Part shown: one piece after another, positions 35,631-44,461 of the stretch | Layout: every line of letters begins with the position of its first letter | How positions within the stretch are numbered: the first letter of the stretch is position 1 | DNA from: G963677485 sp942492855 | GTDB taxonomy: Bacteria; Armatimonadota; HRBIN16 | NCBI GenBank assembly: GCA_942492855.1 | Contig: OW818647.1 | Coordinates: forward strand, 1,426,001 to 1,490,000 | Length of the DNA stretch: 64,000 nucleotides | Direction of reading: 5' to 3' | Made by a program: the position numbers and the translations under genes | The notes under the pieces: model-generated | Databases searched by the model: none | What the model saw: the letters and a program-made list of their open reading frames with translations, nothing else | What the model was told of the DNA's origin: nothing

Positions 35631-36188
35631 CTAGATGGCCATCACTTCGGTCTCTTTGGTTTTCTCCAGCTTGTCCAGCTCTTGGATGAACTTATCTGTG
35701 ATCTTCTGAAGCTGCTGTTCTGCACGCTTTACGTCGTCTTCAGAGATCTCTTTCTTCTTCTCAAGCGCCTTCACGTGCTCAATCGCATCGCGGCGCACGT
35801 TGCGTATTGCGACGCGCTCCTCTTCGGCCTTCTTCTTCAGAAGCTTCACCATCTCTTTGCGGCGCTCTTCCGTCATTTCAGGCACTTTTAGTCGTATCAT
35901 CACGCCGTCGTTGGTGGGGTTCAGGTTGATCTCTGACTTCGTAATCGCTTTTTCTATGGGGCCCAGAGTGCTCTTTTCCCAGGGTGTAATGGTCAACAAC
36001 CGGGGTTCAGGGGCCGCCACCGTGGCCACATGGGCCAGCGGAGTGGGGGTGCCGTAATAATCCACCATGATCTGATCCAGCATCTGCGGGTTTGCACGCC
36101 CTGTGCGGATGGTGGAGAAGTTTTCGCGAGCCTTCTCGATGGTGTGGGTCATTTTTCTTTCGGTGTCTTTGATAATCTGATCTACCAT
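35631..36188 (-). CDS. frr: Ribosome recycling factor
   Basis: 185 residues, the standard length. TIRTGRANPQMLDQIMVDYYG, PWEKSTLGPIEKAI and IRNVRRDA are diagnostic family segments. It splits post-termination ribosomes with EF-G. ATG 36188 follows GGAGGG that overlaps the pyrH stop region, and the genes are 2 bp apart. Last gene of the conserved rpsB-tsf-pyrH-frr order, closed by a clear terminator. Confidence 0.97.
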   Translation of the reverse strand: MVDQIIKDTERKMTHTIEKARENFSTIRTGRANPQMLDQIMVDYYGTPTPLAHVATVAAPEPRLLTITPWEKSTLGPIEKAITKSEINLNPTNDGVMIRLKVPEMTEERRKEMVKLLKKKAEEERVAIRNVRRDAIEHVKALEKKKEISEDDVKRAEQQLQKITDKFIQELDKLEKTKETEVMAI

Positions 36189-36190
36189 AG

Positions 36191-36925
36191 TTACCCTCCT
36201 ACCAGTGTTCCGAGGTTTTCACCCTGCAATACAGCCTTAATGGAGCCTGCACGGTTGATATCAAACACCAGTATTGGCATTTTGTTTTCCATGCACATGG
36301 CCATCGCGGTCAGGTCCATCACCTTTAATCGCTTGGCAATGGCTTCCTCGTAACTAATGGTATTGTACCTTTTTGCGTCAGGGTTTAACTTGGGGTCACT
36401 GTCGTATATTCCATCTACATTGGTGGCTTTCAAAAAAGCGTCGCACTTTAGCTCCAGCGCGCGAAGCGAACTGGCGGTATCTGTGGTGAAGTAGGGGTTG
36501 CCTGTTCCGCCCGCCAGGATCACGACATTTCCGTTTTCCAGTTGGCTGATGGCTCTCCGGCGGATGAATGGCTCGGCGACCTGCGTCATGGTGATGGCGG
36601 TTTGCACCCTGGTGGGTTGACCCAACTGCTCGATGGAGTCTTGCAGAGCCATCGCATTAATGACTGTGGCCAGCATGCCCATGTAGTCACCCTGCGACCG
36701 GTCCATGCCCTTGCTGGCTGCCGTGCCGCCCCGGATGATGTTTCCACCACCGATGACGATGGCCATCTCAGCGCCGGCTTTCACCGCTTCCACTATTTCA
36801 GCGGCGATGCGGCCGATCACATCGTAGTTTAGACCGACGTGCTGGTCTCCGGCGAAAGCTTCGCCGGAGAGTTTCAGCAACACGCGGCGCCAACGCAGAT
36901 TAGGGGGTTGCGCGGCGTTATCCAT
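36191..36925 (-). CDS. pyrH: UMP kinase
   Basis: 244 residues. Bacterial UMP kinase (UMP to UDP, amino-acid-kinase fold) shown by RVLLKLSGEAFAG, VIGGGNIIRGGTA, DYMGMLATVINAMAL, GGTGNPYFTTDTA and KATNVDGIYDSDPK. The conventional start is a few residues closer to RRVLLK; the ten-residue N-terminal stretch MDNAAQPPNL is short and unremarkable. It sits 3 bp after tsf in the ribosomal operon. Confidence 0.97.
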   Translation of the reverse strand: MDNAAQPPNLRWRRVLLKLSGEAFAGDQHVGLNYDVIGRIAAEIVEAVKAGAEMAIVIGGGNIIRGGTAASKGMDRSQGDYMGMLATVINAMALQDSIEQLGQPTRVQTAITMTQVAEPFIRRRAISQLENGNVVILAGGTGNPYFTTDTASSLRALELKCDAFLKATNVDGIYDSDPKLNPDAKRYNTISYEEAIAKRLKVMDLTAMAMCMENKMPILVFDINRAGSIKAVLQGENLGTLVGG

Positions 36926-36928
36926 GGT

Positions 36929-37810
36929 CTACTTGCTAACCTCACCCACGCGGTAGCGAGCATAACGGCTGATCTTGATGCTGGTTCCCAGCGTCTTGGC
37001 CGCAGCTTCGATTACCTGGCGGATGGATTGCTTTTCATCGCGGATGTACTTGCTGTCCAGCAGTGTGACCTGCTCGAAGAACTTGCCCATGCGGCCCTCA
37101 ATGATTTTGGGAAGGGCGGCTTCGGGTTTGCCTTCGTTCAGAGCGCGCTGTTTTTGGATTTCCTGTTCGGCAGCAATCTCAGCGGCATCCACTTCGTCGC
37201 GGTCCAGATATTTGGGCGACACGAAGGAGATGTGCATGCTGAGTTCGCGGGCCAACTGAGCAAGTTCCGGCTTCTTCAACGCTTCGGCATCGCCAACCTG
37301 CAGCTCGGTGAGTACACCGATCTGTCCACCCTGGTGGATATAGGCATCTACGATGGCGTTTTCGGTGCCGGTGTAGCAAAGATACCGGCCAAGACCCATC
37401 TTTTCGCGGATCTTGATCACGAGGTTTTCCAGCTTGGCACCGATGGTTTCGTCACCAGAGGCCACAGCCAGAAGCTCTTCGTTGGCGCCGGTCATCTTGT
37501 TGGCCAGAACGACGTTGACCATCTCATCGGCCAGCGCGAGGAAGTCCTCGTTGCGTGCTACGAAGTCGGTCTCGCAGTTCAACTCCACCAGTGCGCCGGT
37601 GTTGTTGCAGCAAGAGACAGCAGAGGTGATGATACCCTGGGCGGCGGTTCGGTCATCGCGCTTGGTAGCACTGGCCATACCGCGCTCGCGCAGTAGTTTG
37701 CGAGCGGCATCCATATCTCCGTTGGTTTCGGCAAGGGCCTTCTTGCATTCCATCATGCCCACGCCGGTCTGCTCACGCAGATCCTTAACCATAGAGGCAG
37801 TTATTTCCAT
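36929..37810 (-). CDS. tsf: Elongation factor Ts
   Basis: 293 residues from ATG 37810 (MEITASMVKDLREQTGVGMMECKKAL), with AGGAGG upstream; an earlier ATG in the open frame has no ribosome site. TDFVARNEDF and the C-terminal SKYIRDEKQSIRQVI are family motifs. It is the nucleotide-exchange factor for EF-Tu. The 77-bp gap to rpsB contains a strong hairpin. Confidence 0.97.
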   Translation of the reverse strand: MEITASMVKDLREQTGVGMMECKKALAETNGDMDAARKLLRERGMASATKRDDRTAAQGIITSAVSCCNNTGALVELNCETDFVARNEDFLALADEMVNVVLANKMTGANEELLAVASGDETIGAKLENLVIKIREKMGLGRYLCYTGTENAIVDAYIHQGGQIGVLTELQVGDAEALKKPELAQLARELSMHISFVSPKYLDRDEVDAAEIAAEQEIQKQRALNEGKPEAALPKIIEGRMGKFFEQVTLLDSKYIRDEKQSIRQVIEAAAKTLGTSIKISRYARYRVGEVSK

Positions 37811-37838
37811 TGTAATTGAATTCCTCCTAGATGCGGTG

Positions 37839-37860
37839 CGCGGGGGCATAAGCCCCCGCG
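37839..37860 (-). terminator. Intercistronic hairpin between rpsB and tsf
   Basis: Perfect 9-bp stem CGCGGGGGC / GCCCCCGCG with a 4-base loop and no T run. Probably a processing or attenuation hairpin that adjusts rpsB against tsf levels, not a full terminator. Confidence 0.5.
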
Positions 37861-37887
37861 AAAGAGAACAGATTACGGCTGGTAAGC

Positions 37888-38775
37888 CTAGTTCTCTGGG
37901 GTGTACAGGCTGCTGTATTCGTCCTTAACTTCAGGCTTCACGAGTACATCAGTGACCTCAGGCTTGGCGACTTCCGCCTCAGGTGCTGCGGCGACTTCTT
38001 CAGTCACTGCATCCACGTCAGGCTTTTCGTCAGCGTCAGCGGCTTCGGCGATATGTGCTTCTTCTTCGTCATGAACTTCAGCAGCATCCCATTCGGCTTG
38101 CTTCACTTCAATCACGGTGTCGGCAATGCGGTTGACCATCAGTTTGATGGCGCGGATCGCATCGTCGTTACCGGGAATGATGTAGTCCACTTCGTCAGGA
38201 TCGCAGTTGGTGTCTACGATAGCCACGATGGGAATACCAAGACGGCGGGCCTCGAGAACAGCGATGTGCTCCTTCTTGAGGTCTACGATGAAGATTGCAC
38301 AGGGCAGTCCGGGCATCTCTTTGATGCCGTTAAGTATGGATTCCAGTTTGAACAGCTCTTCGCGAAGCAGTGCGGCTTCCTTCTTGGTGAGCTTGTCCAG
38401 GGTGCCATCCTTATCGAGCTTCTGCAGATCGCGCAGACGCTTAATTCGACTTTGGATGGTGCTCCAGTTGGTCAACATACCGCCCAGCCAGCGCTTGTTC
38501 ACATAGTATTGTCGGCTGCGTTCTGCGGCCTCTTTTACTGCGTCCTGCGCCTGCTTTTTGGTGCCTACGAACAGCACGTGCCCACCCTCTTGTACGAGTT
38601 GGTGGACTTGCTCCTGCGCGTCGTCAAACATGCGAAGAGTTTTGTGAAGGTCGATGATGTAGATGCCGTTACGCGCGCCGAAGATATACGGCTTCATTTT
38701 GGGGTTCCAACGGCGGGTATGGTGGCCGAAATGGACTCCTGCTTCGAGGAGTTCCTTCATAGTTACTGATGCCAA
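37888..38775 (-). CDS. rpsB: 30S ribosomal protein S2 with an acidic C-terminal extension
   Basis: 295 residues. MASVTMKELLEAGVHFGHHTRRWNPKM, RNGIYIIDLHKT, FVGTKKQAQDAV, WLGGMLTNW and GIPIVAIVDTNCDPD are unmistakable. The start is TTG 38775, 7 bases after AGGAGG; the internal ATG at the sixth codon is 22 bases away, and family members start at this position. The last roughly 60 residues (from about 235) are acidic and low-complexity (ADEKPDVDAVTEEVAAAPEAE), a variable extension. First gene of the operon. Confidence 0.96.
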   Translation of the reverse strand: MASVTMKELLEAGVHFGHHTRRWNPKMKPYIFGARNGIYIIDLHKTLRMFDDAQEQVHQLVQEGGHVLFVGTKKQAQDAVKEAAERSRQYYVNKRWLGGMLTNWSTIQSRIKRLRDLQKLDKDGTLDKLTKKEAALLREELFKLESILNGIKEMPGLPCAIFIVDLKKEHIAVLEARRLGIPIVAIVDTNCDPDEVDYIIPGNDDAIRAIKLMVNRIADTVIEVKQAEWDAAEVHDEEEAHIAEAADADEKPDVDAVTEEVAAAPEAEVAKPEVTDVLVKPEVKDEYSSLYTPEN

Positions 38776-38894
38776 GGGGGTCCCTCCTGGGGTTTGCCTC
38801 CCGCGCCATCAACCCGTTCCGAGATCCCTTGCGGACACCCCCGAAACAGTCCGAACGCGGTGCGTTGTGTGTATTTTGGTGAAAACACCGATAC

Positions 38895-38900
38895 ATTGTA
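38895..38900 (-). promoter_or_regulatory. Possible -10 box of the rpsB operon
   Basis: TACAAT on the minus strand, 120 bases before rpsB, in the only non-repeat part of the 38776-39074 gap. No convincing -35 is found at 16-18 bases. Confidence 0.3.
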
Positions 38901-39004
38901 CCACAGGCGACGGGTTGGCGGATGGCACGAAGGGGAGTATATCACGCGGAGACGCGGAGGGCACGGAGGGGGGGCGGGAATCAAAACCGCGCCGGTCTGG
39001 TGTT

Positions 39005-39034
39005 ATCAGGGGCGACCGGCCGGTCGCCCCTGAT
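39005..39034. repeat. Perfect 30-bp palindrome
   Basis: ATCAGGGGCGACCGG is followed immediately by its exact reverse complement, with no loop. It shares GGGGCGACCGGCGGTCGCCC with repeats at 390-409 and about 46965-46985. It lies 40 bp past the RCC1-protein stop and could form a cruciform or serve as that gene's terminator. Confidence 0.7.
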
Positions 39035-39074
39035 GACTCCAACTGCCGTTCAGACAGTTGAGATATTCAAACTA

Positions 39075-41195
39075 CTAATTGCCGATTGCACCAAAATGGC
39101 GGTCAATCACCACATAGTCAAACAAGTTGACCTGGCCGTCGCCATCCAAATCCGCCATGGGGTCGCTGCTGTTGAATCGACTGTCAAGCTGAACGTAGTC
39201 GAACAGGTTCACCTGACCATCGCCATCGGCATCGCCGTTCACGAGCGAGGTGTTCAGGCTTTGATCAGCCGACACATTGCCCATCTTGGCCGTGAGGAAG
39301 TGCGGACTCGAGACACGGATGTCATATGGCGGCTGCAGATAGCTGGAGAGGTTGAAACGGCCATCGGGCTGAGGAATCAGGCTGAGGCACTGGCTGACGC
39401 CAGGGTCCGCTATGCTGCTAATGGAGGCTGTGATCTGCCTGGAGGCCATACTGCCTGTGAAGTCGGTCAGTTGCACCTGCCCAGAAAGCGACTTCACGCC
39501 ACGAATACCCGTCGTTGAATTTTCACCGGCAGAAACAGCGACAAATCCGCTATTTGGTTGGGGCACATTGCACTGTCCCATGTCGTTACGCCCCCAGCAC
39601 ACAATTGATCCATCACGCTTTAGCCCGGCACTATGGTTATCACCAGCGGCGATAGACACAAAGTCGCTATTAGGTTCGGTCACATTGCATTGACCATCAT
39701 CGTTTAATCCCCAACACACCACGGAACCATCGTTTTTAAGCCCAACAGTGTGCCAATAGCCTCCCTTAACTTCGATGAAGTTGCTATTCGGTGACGGTGT
39801 GTCGCACTGGCCTTTCCCGTTGTTACCCCAGCATGCTACCGAACCATCGCTCCTGACCGCAGCCAAATGCATTCTGCCACCGTTGATGGAAACAAAGCCG
39901 CTATTAGGTTCAGGCAGGATATCCAAAAAAGGACCCCATTGGACTATGGTGCCGTCTATCTTTACTCCGGCTATATGATAGAAATCCGAAGCCACATCCA
40001 CAAAGTCTTGATTTGGCTCAGGTAGTCTTGGTAGATTTGCCTTGGAGTTCGGAATACACACTAATGAACCATCGCGCTTTAGGCCAAAGGTATATGTAAA
40101 TTGTGTTTTTACTGCCGTGAACTCGTTGCCAGGTTCTGGTGTGTTGATCTGTACTCCGGAAAAGTATGGCCACATTGTCATAGAACCATCATATTTAAGG
40201 CCTATGATACTGAGACTACTGGTCACGGCTTCGATATCACGGTTCGGTATACCGACACAACACCTGCCATCTATGTCAAATCCCCAATCGACAAGCGACC
40301 CATACCGATCCAGACCTGTGATATGATAATCACCTACTGAGATGGTGGTGACTTTGATTCCGGAAGGTGGGACAACGACTGGGATGTTGTTGTTGGTACC
40401 CCAACCGACAACTGATCCATCTTTTTTCAGCCCTACTGTATATGTCACGCCTGCTGACACGGCAACGAAGTCCGCATTCGGTTCGGGCACGTTGCATTGG
40501 CCGTTGGCATTATAACCCCAGCATACTATCGATCCATCGCTCTTCAATCCTGCATTGTGATAGCCTCCAGTAGCCACAGCGGTAAATCCTGTATTTGGCT
40601 GCGGCTCGGTATACTGTCCGAAATTATGACCTCCCCAAGATACTACCGATCCGTCACGCTTAAGACCAATCGTGTGGTCACTACCCGCTGAAACAGCAAC
40701 GAACGCTTCATTCGGAGTTGGCACGTTTCGCCAATCGCCTCCATATCCCCAGACAACAACCGAGCCATCCCGTTTTAACCCTACGGAGTGCGCACTTCCA
40801 GCAGCCACGGCTATGAAGTCATGGTTGGGTTCAGGTACGTTACACTGCGAATATATGTTGCTTCCCCAGCATTTAATGGATCCATCGCGCTTCAAGCCTA
40901 CCGAGTGGAATCCTCCGGCGGCTACGGCGACATAGTCGTTGTTCGGTTCGGGCACAATACACTGCCCAGTGTCATTTCGTCCCCAGCAGATTACCGATCC
41001 GTCACGCTTAAGACCTACACTATGGAACTGACCGGTTGAAACAGTGGATAATCCCGTAAGCTCACCTGCCATAATCCGGTTAGATCCCCAGGTTTCGATA
41101 GTTCCTCCCTGAGCCCAGCAGGCGGCTGTGAACATCAAAAACAAACCGGTAGCTAGTGACTTGCGGTAAAGAGACAAAAGTTGCGAAAGCTGCAT
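39075..41195 (-). CDS. Secreted RCC1-repeat protein with C-terminal dockerin-like module
   Basis: 706 residues. Signal peptide MQLSQLLSLYRKSLATGLFL...CWA, then about 13 RCC1-type repeats of roughly 42 residues (consensus FVAVAAG-HS-GLKRDGSIVCWGxNxxGQCNVPEPN). These should form one or two seven-bladed propellers (about 25-570). A Cna/carboxypeptidase-regulatory-like beta domain (SGQVQLTDFTGSMASRQI..., about 575-650) follows, then two calcium loops DADGDGQVNLFDY and DLDGDGQVNLFDY at the C-terminus. The last two modules together are the tail I associate with Armatimonadota surface proteins. ATG 41195 follows GAGGG. It is likely surface-exposed; the ligand is unknown. Three central repeats have lost the CWG core (MWPYFSG, CIPNSKA, QWGPFLD). 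Confidence 0.85.
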   Translation of the reverse strand: MQLSQLLSLYRKSLATGLFLMFTAACWAQGGTIETWGSNRIMAGELTGLSTVSTGQFHSVGLKRDGSVICWGRNDTGQCIVPEPNNDYVAVAAGGFHSVGLKRDGSIKCWGSNIYSQCNVPEPNHDFIAVAAGSAHSVGLKRDGSVVVWGYGGDWRNVPTPNEAFVAVSAGSDHTIGLKRDGSVVSWGGHNFGQYTEPQPNTGFTAVATGGYHNAGLKSDGSIVCWGYNANGQCNVPEPNADFVAVSAGVTYTVGLKKDGSVVGWGTNNNIPVVVPPSGIKVTTISVGDYHITGLDRYGSLVDWGFDIDGRCCVGIPNRDIEAVTSSLSIIGLKYDGSMTMWPYFSGVQINTPEPGNEFTAVKTQFTYTFGLKRDGSLVCIPNSKANLPRLPEPNQDFVDVASDFYHIAGVKIDGTIVQWGPFLDILPEPNSGFVSINGGRMHLAAVRSDGSVACWGNNGKGQCDTPSPNSNFIEVKGGYWHTVGLKNDGSVVCWGLNDDGQCNVTEPNSDFVSIAAGDNHSAGLKRDGSIVCWGRNDMGQCNVPQPNSGFVAVSAGENSTTGIRGVKSLSGQVQLTDFTGSMASRQITASISSIADPGVSQCLSLIPQPDGRFNLSSYLQPPYDIRVSSPHFLTAKMGNVSADQSLNTSLVNGDADGDGQVNLFDYVQLDSRFNSSDPMADLDGDGQVNLFDYVVIDRHFGAIGN

Positions 41196-42314
41196 TTCGA
41201 TATACCCTCGTTTACCATAGTAATGATCCGCCGTCTACGGCAGATCAAGCGACCCCAAGCACGGTTGATGGTCTATACCATTTAGGTATTGTGAAGCTCC
41301 ATGTGACCGTATACAGTCAAAGTTTACACCAATTAGGTAAAAATGGGAACGCATCGTCCGTCAAGGTCATGTGATGATGATGGTCAGATCAGTAGACGAG
41401 GCGGATGAAGAGGGCTATACAGTTAACGCGCATGGGTGAGAGTATGGCCAATCGGGAGATTGGCGTTCCCAGGGCAGTGCACCAGTCTATGACCCACAAA
41501 TATGCATGAGAGTATTTTTATTTTCGTTCATCGATTACGCCTGCGGCTGCGGGTTGAAAGCCCTGCGGCCAATTGAACGAAAAGCCGGCTTAAAGCCGGC
41601 TGCCGGAATGTTACTGCTGGGTGTACGATGGAATGGCTTACTACAACTCGTCGTGTGGCGGACCCTAGACGGCTTTTAGCCGGCGTTTCGGGTAAGAAGC
41701 CGTGTCCTTCAGGGCGCGGGGGACGAGGGCTGATATGTGTGTGATGAACGGGATGACCAAACCCAGTCTATTAACCACATGTGAACAACAGGTTAATGGC
41801 CTCCGATTCCGCGACATAAATGTCTCGGCTATTGAACACCAAGACTGCTGAAGCAGTCTTCATTAACGTTATCTTTGTCGGCAAGGAGCTCCGCAGCCCG
41901 GTTTAGCGGGCTTAATGATCAATAGCCGAGACATTTATGTCGCGGCACATGGTCTATACGATCCAATAGGGGCGAGTGTTCGATCTGTGGGTGATGAACG
42001 GGGTGACCAAACCCGCGGCTATACAGCGCTTCGGTAAAGGGCTATCCGCCAGACCGCGCCGGAGATGGGATGCACAGCGGTTGAAATCGTGCTGAGAAAC
42101 CGGCGCGGTCATTACCTGTTCTGTGTCATCTGCGCCCTCTGTGGATTTATCTCCGTGCTAATTGAATCATGCCAAGGAACCCTGACCGATCCTGTCATGC
42201 CCCCGCATTCCGGCGGGTGCACAGGTTATGATAAAATCCATACGTCACACCGCACCTGGGAGCCTGGCGTTTCCGCTCTCAACCATACGGCCCCATGCGG
42301 GGCAAAGAAGTTAC
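41196..42314. repeat. 1.1-kb gene-free stretch with several repeat families
   Basis: Contains the hairpin CCAATCGGGAGATTGG (41448-41463, family D), a GCCGGC-rich block AAAGCCGGCTTAAAGCCGGC (about 41581-41601), a complete family A element (41809-41945, listed separately), and a partial family C unit (about 42037-42112). No gene is seen. TATGAT at 42229 could be a -10 for the next gene, without a clear -35. Confidence 0.7.
41809..41945. mobile_element. Family A MITE-like element, complete copy (137 bp)
   Basis: 27-bp terminal inverted repeats begin with CCGCGACATAAATGTCTCGG and continue CTATTGA at 41809-41835, with the complement at 41919-41945. The interior has GACTGCTGAAGCAGTC and GGTTTAGCGGGCTT. 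It is nearly identical in sequence and equal in length to 54296-54432. Flanks are also shared with the 54-kb copy (GAACAACAGGT...TGGCCTCCGATT on the left, GCACATGG...ATACGATCC on the right). It codes for no protein. Confidence 0.85.
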
Positions 42315-43577
42315 ATGGCTAGATTAGAACACATCTCACAACTGCTGGATGCCAAGGTGGTCGATGCCGAAGGGCAAAACCTCGGCCGCGTCTCCGAAGT
42401 CTGCGCGAGCACCGATGAAAAGCTGCCCTGCCTGCTGGCGCTTCAGATCAGCTCAGGCAAGGAGCAGCGCTGGATCGGCATCGAGCACGTCAGCCTCACC
42501 CCCAACCTGGTGAAAATGCGAGGTAACCTGGCTAAGATTGAGCAGACCCTGCCTACAGAGAACGACTACTTCCTGCGGCGTGATCTGCTGGACAAACAGA
42601 TTGTGGATGTACACGACCATCGCGTGGTGCGCGTGAACGACGTATGGCTGGCGCCTTTCAACCAGACCTGGGGCATCGTGGGCGTGGAAGCCGACATGCG
42701 ATCGCTGGCCCGGCGGATTGGCAGCGAGAGCTTCGTGAAGTGGCTGGCGCGGGTGTTTCACCTGCGCATCTCCGCACGAATTATCCCGTGGAACGATGTG
42801 GAGCAGCTCAGCACCACGGGCGGCGGGATCAAACTGAAGGTGCCGTATACCAAAATCGCGCGCCTGCACCCGGCGGATATCGCCGACATCGTGGAGCAGT
42901 TGGACCCCGCTGACCGCACGAAAGTCATCACCAGCCTCGACATTGAGACCGCCGCGGATACCATCAGCGAGGCGGAGCCAGAGGTGCAAGCCTCTATCAT
43001 CGAAAACCTGGATGACGAGCACGGGGCGGACATCCTTGAGGAGATGGAACCCGACGAGGCGGCCGACATCCTGCAGGACCTGTCCGATGAGCGCTCGGAA
43101 GCGCTGCTGGAAGAGATGGAGCCCGAAGAGGCCGATGACGTCAAGCAGTTACTGGAATACGACGAGGAGACCGCCGGCGGTTTGATGACCACCGAGTTTG
43201 TGAGCGTGGCCAGCCACTTTACCGCGGAACAGACGATTGAAGAGATCCGCCAGATTCACCCCACGGCTGAAACCATCTATTACATCTATGTGATTGACGA
43301 TGACGGCAAGTTGCTGGGAGTGCTTTCCCTGCGTGACCTGATTGTCAGCGCGCCATCCACGCCCGTCACCGAGTTCCTGGTCAAAGAGGTGATCAGCGTA
43401 GAGGCTGACGAACACGAGGATGAGGTGGCCAAGATCATGGGCAAGTATAACCTGCTGGCCCTGCCCGTGGTCGATAGCAAGAACAAGTTGATCGGCATCA
43501 TTACGGTCGACGATACGGTCGCCAGGCTGCTGCCTCCCGAGCGCAAACGCCGTCAGGAAAAGGACCGAGAAGATTGA
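42315..43577 (+). CDS. Soluble PRC-barrel / MgtE N-terminal / CBS-pair protein
   Basis: 420 residues. Two PRC-barrel-like units (about 5-80, 90-170; DAKVVDAEGQNLGRVSEV and DKQIVDVHDHRVVRVNDVWL) precede an MgtE-type acidic superhelix (about 185-300; LHPADIADIVEQLDPADR, EEMEPDEAADILQDL, DEETAGGLMTTEFV). A CBS pair follows (about 300-410; YIYVIDDDGKLLGVLSLRDL, LPVVDSKNKLIGIITVDD). In MgtE these domains sense Mg2+ and gate a membrane channel, but the protein ends here with basic residues and no helices of the channel. It is probably a metal-sensing regulatory subunit. The start MARLEHISQLL is chosen over upstream ATG 42228, which runs through repeat-like DNA. Confidence 0.8.
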   Translation: MARLEHISQLLDAKVVDAEGQNLGRVSEVCASTDEKLPCLLALQISSGKEQRWIGIEHVSLTPNLVKMRGNLAKIEQTLPTENDYFLRRDLLDKQIVDVHDHRVVRVNDVWLAPFNQTWGIVGVEADMRSLARRIGSESFVKWLARVFHLRISARIIPWNDVEQLSTTGGGIKLKVPYTKIARLHPADIADIVEQLDPADRTKVITSLDIETAADTISEAEPEVQASIIENLDDEHGADILEEMEPDEAADILQDLSDERSEALLEEMEPEEADDVKQLLEYDEETAGGLMTTEFVSVASHFTAEQTIEEIRQIHPTAETIYYIYVIDDDGKLLGVLSLRDLIVSAPSTPVTEFLVKEVISVEADEHEDEVAKIMGKYNLLALPVVDSKNKLIGIITVDDTVARLLPPERKRRQEKDRED

Positions 43578-44443
43578 ACCGCCATCCGATGGCGAAGGGT
43601 TCCTTAGCTCTTCGCTGGCTGTGCGCGCTGCTGTTGCTGGTGACGCTGGCCGGATGCCGCAGCCAGTCGCGCAAGCCGCTGCCCCTCAACCAGTTGCAGA
43701 TCACCTTTATCGATGTCGGCCAGGGCGATTCGGCACTCATCCAGACCCCATCGGGCAAGTGTATGCTGGTGGACGCTGGTCCGCCCGATGGGGCAGGTGC
43801 CATCACCGATCTGCTGGACCGCGAGGGCATCAGCCGCATCGACACGCTTGTGTTGACCCATCCCGACGCCGACCACATCGGCGGAGCGGAGCAGATCATC
43901 CAAAGCTACACCGTGGCGGAGGTGCTGACCAACGGATCACCGTTCGATACCGAGCTGGCCTTCCGACTGAACTCGCTGATGCGCCAAAAGGGGATGCCCG
44001 TGCGCACTATCACCGAGGGTCAGACCATGGACTTGGACAGCAACACGCATCTGGCGTTCTGGAACCCGGGCCGTCCGCGGGCGCAGTCCGACAACGAGAA
44101 CTCCATCGTGTTCCGGCTGGTGTATGGCCAGCAAAGCTTCTTGTTTACTGGCGATGTGGAGGGGGCCGGCATCACCAACTGCCTTTCACATGCTGTGCCA
44201 ACCGACGTGCTGAAGATCAGCCACCACGGCTCCGCGAAGGGCACCACCCATCAGATGCTGGCCTTACTGCAGCCGCAACTCAGCGTGATCAGCGTGGGGG
44301 CCGATAACCGGTATGGCCACCCCCATCGTGAATTGTTCGCGCTGCTGAAGAATGCCGGCATCAAAAACTACCGTACCGATGAGAACGGCAACATCACCCT
44401 GCGCACTGACGGCAAACGACTGTCGGTCAAGACACAGTATTAG
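43574..44443 (+). CDS. ComEC/Rec2-like metallo-beta-lactamase-fold lipoprotein
   Basis: 289 residues. The lipoprotein signal ends LLLVTLAGC (lipobox). The hydrolase domain is ComEC-like: FIDVGQGDSALIQTPSG, LVLTHPDADHIGGA (metal site), FLFTGDVEG, LKISHHGSAKGT and SVGADNRYGHPH. It has the isolated nuclease-like domain of ComEC without the channel, anchored to a membrane. Start TTG 43574 overlaps the previous stop (TTGA); ATG 43589 is an alternative, but neither has a strong ribosome site. The role in DNA uptake is inferred only from the family; the neighbours do not support it. Confidence 0.75.
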   Translation: MNRHPMAKGSLALRWLCALLLLVTLAGCRSQSRKPLPLNQLQITFIDVGQGDSALIQTPSGKCMLVDAGPPDGAGAITDLLDREGISRIDTLVLTHPDADHIGGAEQIIQSYTVAEVLTNGSPFDTELAFRLNSLMRQKGMPVRTITEGQTMDLDSNTHLAFWNPGRPRAQSDNENSIVFRLVYGQQSFLFTGDVEGAGITNCLSHAVPTDVLKISHHGSAKGTTHQMLALLQPQLSVISVGADNRYGHPHRELFALLKNAGIKNYRTDENGNITLRTDGKRLSVKTQY

Positions 44444-44461
44444 ACATATAGAGGTATAGAT

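Noticed and set aside
39075..41195. Cellulosome component
   Set aside because: The tail has dockerin-like calcium loops, but no cohesin is visible and the same tail is common on non-cellulosomal surface proteins as far as I know.
42315..43577. Complete Mg2+ transporter MgtE
   Set aside because: No membrane helices in the protein or in the following 200 bases in any frame.
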